A DNA stretch of 64,000 nucleotides from Metarhizium brunneum. Taxonomy: Eukaryota; Ascomycota; Sordariomycetes; Hypocreales; Clavicipitaceae. Positions 61,999 through 64,000 of the stretch are shown in pieces (within the stretch, counting starts at the first letter, position 1; each line of letters opens with the position of its first letter). Position numbers and translations under genes: made by a program. Location: assembly GCF_013426205.1 (NCBI RefSeq), contig NC_089426.1:558001-622000 (forward strand), written 5' to 3'. The notes below the pieces were generated by a model. That model was not told the DNA's origin and searched no databases. It saw nothing but the letters and a program-made list of their open reading frames with translations.

Positions 61999-64000
61999 AT
62001 GCAAGCCAATGTCGTTGCTCGGCGCACCCAGTTTTCCAGTTGTGACGAGTGCCGTCGATCCAGAGTGGGTTGCGACGCTCTGAGCCGTAGCAATGAGACT
62101 GGCGACTCGGCTGCTTCTTGCACCCGGTGCTTGAATCGCAACCAGCAATGTACTTTCAAGGTATGCATGCTTCCTTTCTTCTTCTTTTGTACAGCGACTC
62201 CGTGATCACAAGGCCAGCTAACTCGCGCGTAGTGGATGAAAGAGAAGGGCGCCGAGCCAAAGCGCGCACCATTGGGCCGACGCAAGCTTCGCCGGCAATC
62301 CGAGATATCTAGTTGTGGTGGCCCGAAGGACCTTAATGACAGACAGGATGACCGAATGGCCTCGTCTCCTCGTGATCCTTGGGACCCCACCAAGCCTAGG
62401 CAGACCACTGTCTCTTCACCGGCAGCTACAGATTCGACAACCGGTTCGGTTTCGGACTTGCTGAGCCCGCTGGAGAATACCTGGCTTCAGGTTCTTTACT
62501 GCGATGGTTTTGACGCAGTTTTCGGGTCTTGGATGGGCAGGGACGGCTGTCCATTCCTGTATGCTTCTTCCTGCCTTCCCGGCATTTCGTAATTTCTGCT
62601 AATTCTCCAACTATAGCTTCGCCGAACACAGCCTGGCAGGGAAGCATGTCAACATTGCCGAGGTTTGTGGTCGGCTCGACCGGTGGGTAGCTGAGAACTC
62701 TGATGATGAGAGGAATAACCCTCTCCGCGCTCCAGTCCGTGAACCTCGCATAAAAGACAGATTGATTGATCAGTCAATGCGAAGCACGATTGCTGCTTTT
62801 TCAGCCCGATGGCTCTACGTTACCGTCAAGGGCGCTGGGTCAGAACAACACCACCAAAACATTGTGCTTGCCCTTTGGAGAACTGCCCGGCGAGATATGC
62901 TTCGAGTCATTAATCGACCGTCGTATCGGTCTATGCTTTCGTTGTTTTTGTTCGCCTTGACACCGATTCCCACTGGCATATCAGAGGAGGAGGAGATTGA
63001 TGGCATTTCGGGGCAAGCGTGCGTGCATGCGGCCTTGCAACAGATACAAACCCTGCGAGCGAGACAGCGAAACTTACAATTCAGTGGATCAAAAGTGTCA
63101 CCGTCCACAGTCAAGTCAAAATCCGTCGTAGCTAACCCCGATGCCATCGGCAGCTCAGACTTTATTGCCGCAGAGAGTATTGCTTACTGGGCAGCTTTAA
63201 CATTCGATACTTCAGCATCTTTAACTCTCAACTGTCGCCCCTTGTTGTCTTCTGGTCTGTTCGGATTCGAGGCTGAGCTTCCTTGGCGGCTGATACGAAC
63301 TGGCGCGAAAATGTTTTATGAAATGACAAAGACTTGGCGCGCTGATGGAGTCATCGACATGACAGATGAGCGAGCAAACCAAATTATTGCCAGCGGAAGT
63401 GCATGGAAACTCCTTGCGTGGAAGTTGACATCAGTCTTCAAAGAGGCTCTGCGCGACGGACATAATGAATCAGAAGTCAGTAGAGCGTTCGGCTTTGTCA
63501 CTGGCGCAATTCAACAATTTGACGACGTCTTCCGACGACCTTTAGAGGCGTGTCAAAGGCGAATGCACTTTCTCGGACAACAAACAAAACTTCGCTGGTG
63601 TATGTGATGTGCAGCGTGCTGTGACGTATGTTGAGCTCTTTGCTAACCTTTATTCTAGACTCCTTAATGTTGCATTACCATCTTAGCATACTGATGTTCA
63701 TCGACATCATTGAAGCCACTGAACGATACGACTTGTTGGCCAGCGTGACTGAGACCAACGCCGACGCAGAAAACGCTGTTATGAATGCCCTGGTTTTTGG
63801 GCTTCAAAACTCTTTTACCATGACTGTTGCATCACCTTCCACTCAACAAGATGCCGAGGACGCGTTCGAGGCATCTTTCACTGTACCCATCATATCTATC
63901 GATCCATACCCGCATCACGTCGTTGCTAGTGTCCAGCTTATACGGAAAGCTATTGACAGGGACTTGAGACAAGGCAAGATTACTGATGAATCGCATGCAA
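61999..64000 (+). CDS. Zn2Cys6 fungal transcription factor, 3' end outside window
   Basis: Exons: 61999-62160, 62233-62558, 62617-63599 and 63659 to the window end. Introns are 72, 58 and 59 bp with matching phases. The N-terminal binuclear zinc cluster has cysteines at residues 15, 18, 25, 41, 44 and 51: C-x2-C-x6-C-x15-C-x2-C-x6-C. The 15-residue middle loop (Ser/Asn/Thr-rich) is longer than usual. A basic linker (RRKLRRQ) and a Ser/Pro/Thr-rich stretch follow. The rest resembles the fungal-specific transcription factor middle region, starting near LENTWLQVLYCDGFDAVFG. It is open to the window edge, so partial. Targets are unknown; the adjacent Cys-module surface gene is a candidate by position only. 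Confidence 0.88.

Noticed and set aside
1..64000. CRISPR arrays, bacterial operons, ribosome binding sites, Starship captain (tyrosine recombinase) genes
   Set aside because: None seen. The sequence is eukaryotic, with introns, and no recombinase- or transposase-like protein was recognised.

Overview
The window is nuclear DNA from a filamentous ascomycete. Genes carry short GT-AG introns (about 40-95 bp), and the gene families (multimodular NRPS, HET-domain protein, GH47, GH55, AA14-type LPMO, Zn2Cys6 regulator, secreted Cys-rich peptide) are typical of Sordariomycetes; Hypocreales is my best guess, by inference only. GC-rich genic blocks alternate with long AT-rich, gene-empty stretches (3.6-8.0 kb, 17.7-23.6 kb, parts of 32-37 kb and 57-59 kb) that look like mutated, RIP-decayed repeats. 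This suggests an accessory or subtelomeric region.

Layout. 1-3.6 kb: 3' end of an NRPS (A-T-E-terminal C). 8.0-13.9 kb: a compact GC-rich group of an NmrA-like NAD(P)-binding protein, a 2OG-Fe(II) oxygenase, an AsaB/CmcJ-type hydroxylase/desaturase and an M20 amidohydrolase, probably a small biosynthetic cluster. TGA(C/G)TCA boxes lie in two of its promoters. 14.7-17.7 kb: an orphan Ser/Pro-rich gene and a Kex2-processed eight-cysteine secreted peptide. 19.1 and 34.5 kb: two related solo-LTR-like repeats. 23.6-27.6 kb: an AA14-like copper oxygenase, a MACPF-like gene with an unclear 5' end, a small Cys-based phosphatase and a small orphan. 28.5-32.2 kb: an MFS transporter convergent with a C-terminally truncated homocitrate synthase paralogue. 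33.7 kb: intron-containing tRNA-Pro(AGG). 35-43 kb: an orphan, an APH-like kinase, a small membrane protein, an SPT3-like protein and a HET-domain protein. 43.7-45.5 kb: secreted GH47 mannosidase. 49.2-50.0 kb: ankyrin protein. 52.5-54.5 kb: two adjacent pseudogenes (PI-PLC X domain; GH55 glucanase). 55.2-57.4 kb: head-to-head SDR paralogues, one without its cofactor and catalytic motifs. 59.7-61.5 kb: a GPI-anchored, mucin-like protein built from a repeated cysteine module. 62.0 kb to the end: a Zn2Cys6 regulator, cut by the window edge.

Reading as a whole: secreted or surface proteins, secondary-metabolism enzymes and signalling or self-recognition genes are mixed with pseudogenes and decayed repeats, as expected in a fast-evolving compartment. 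The least familiar items are the Cys-module surface protein, the SDR enzyme/pseudoenzyme pair, the truncated homocitrate synthase and the SPT3-like paralogue. Exon boundaries were worked out by eye from splice sites and reading-frame phase and are not confirmed by transcripts.
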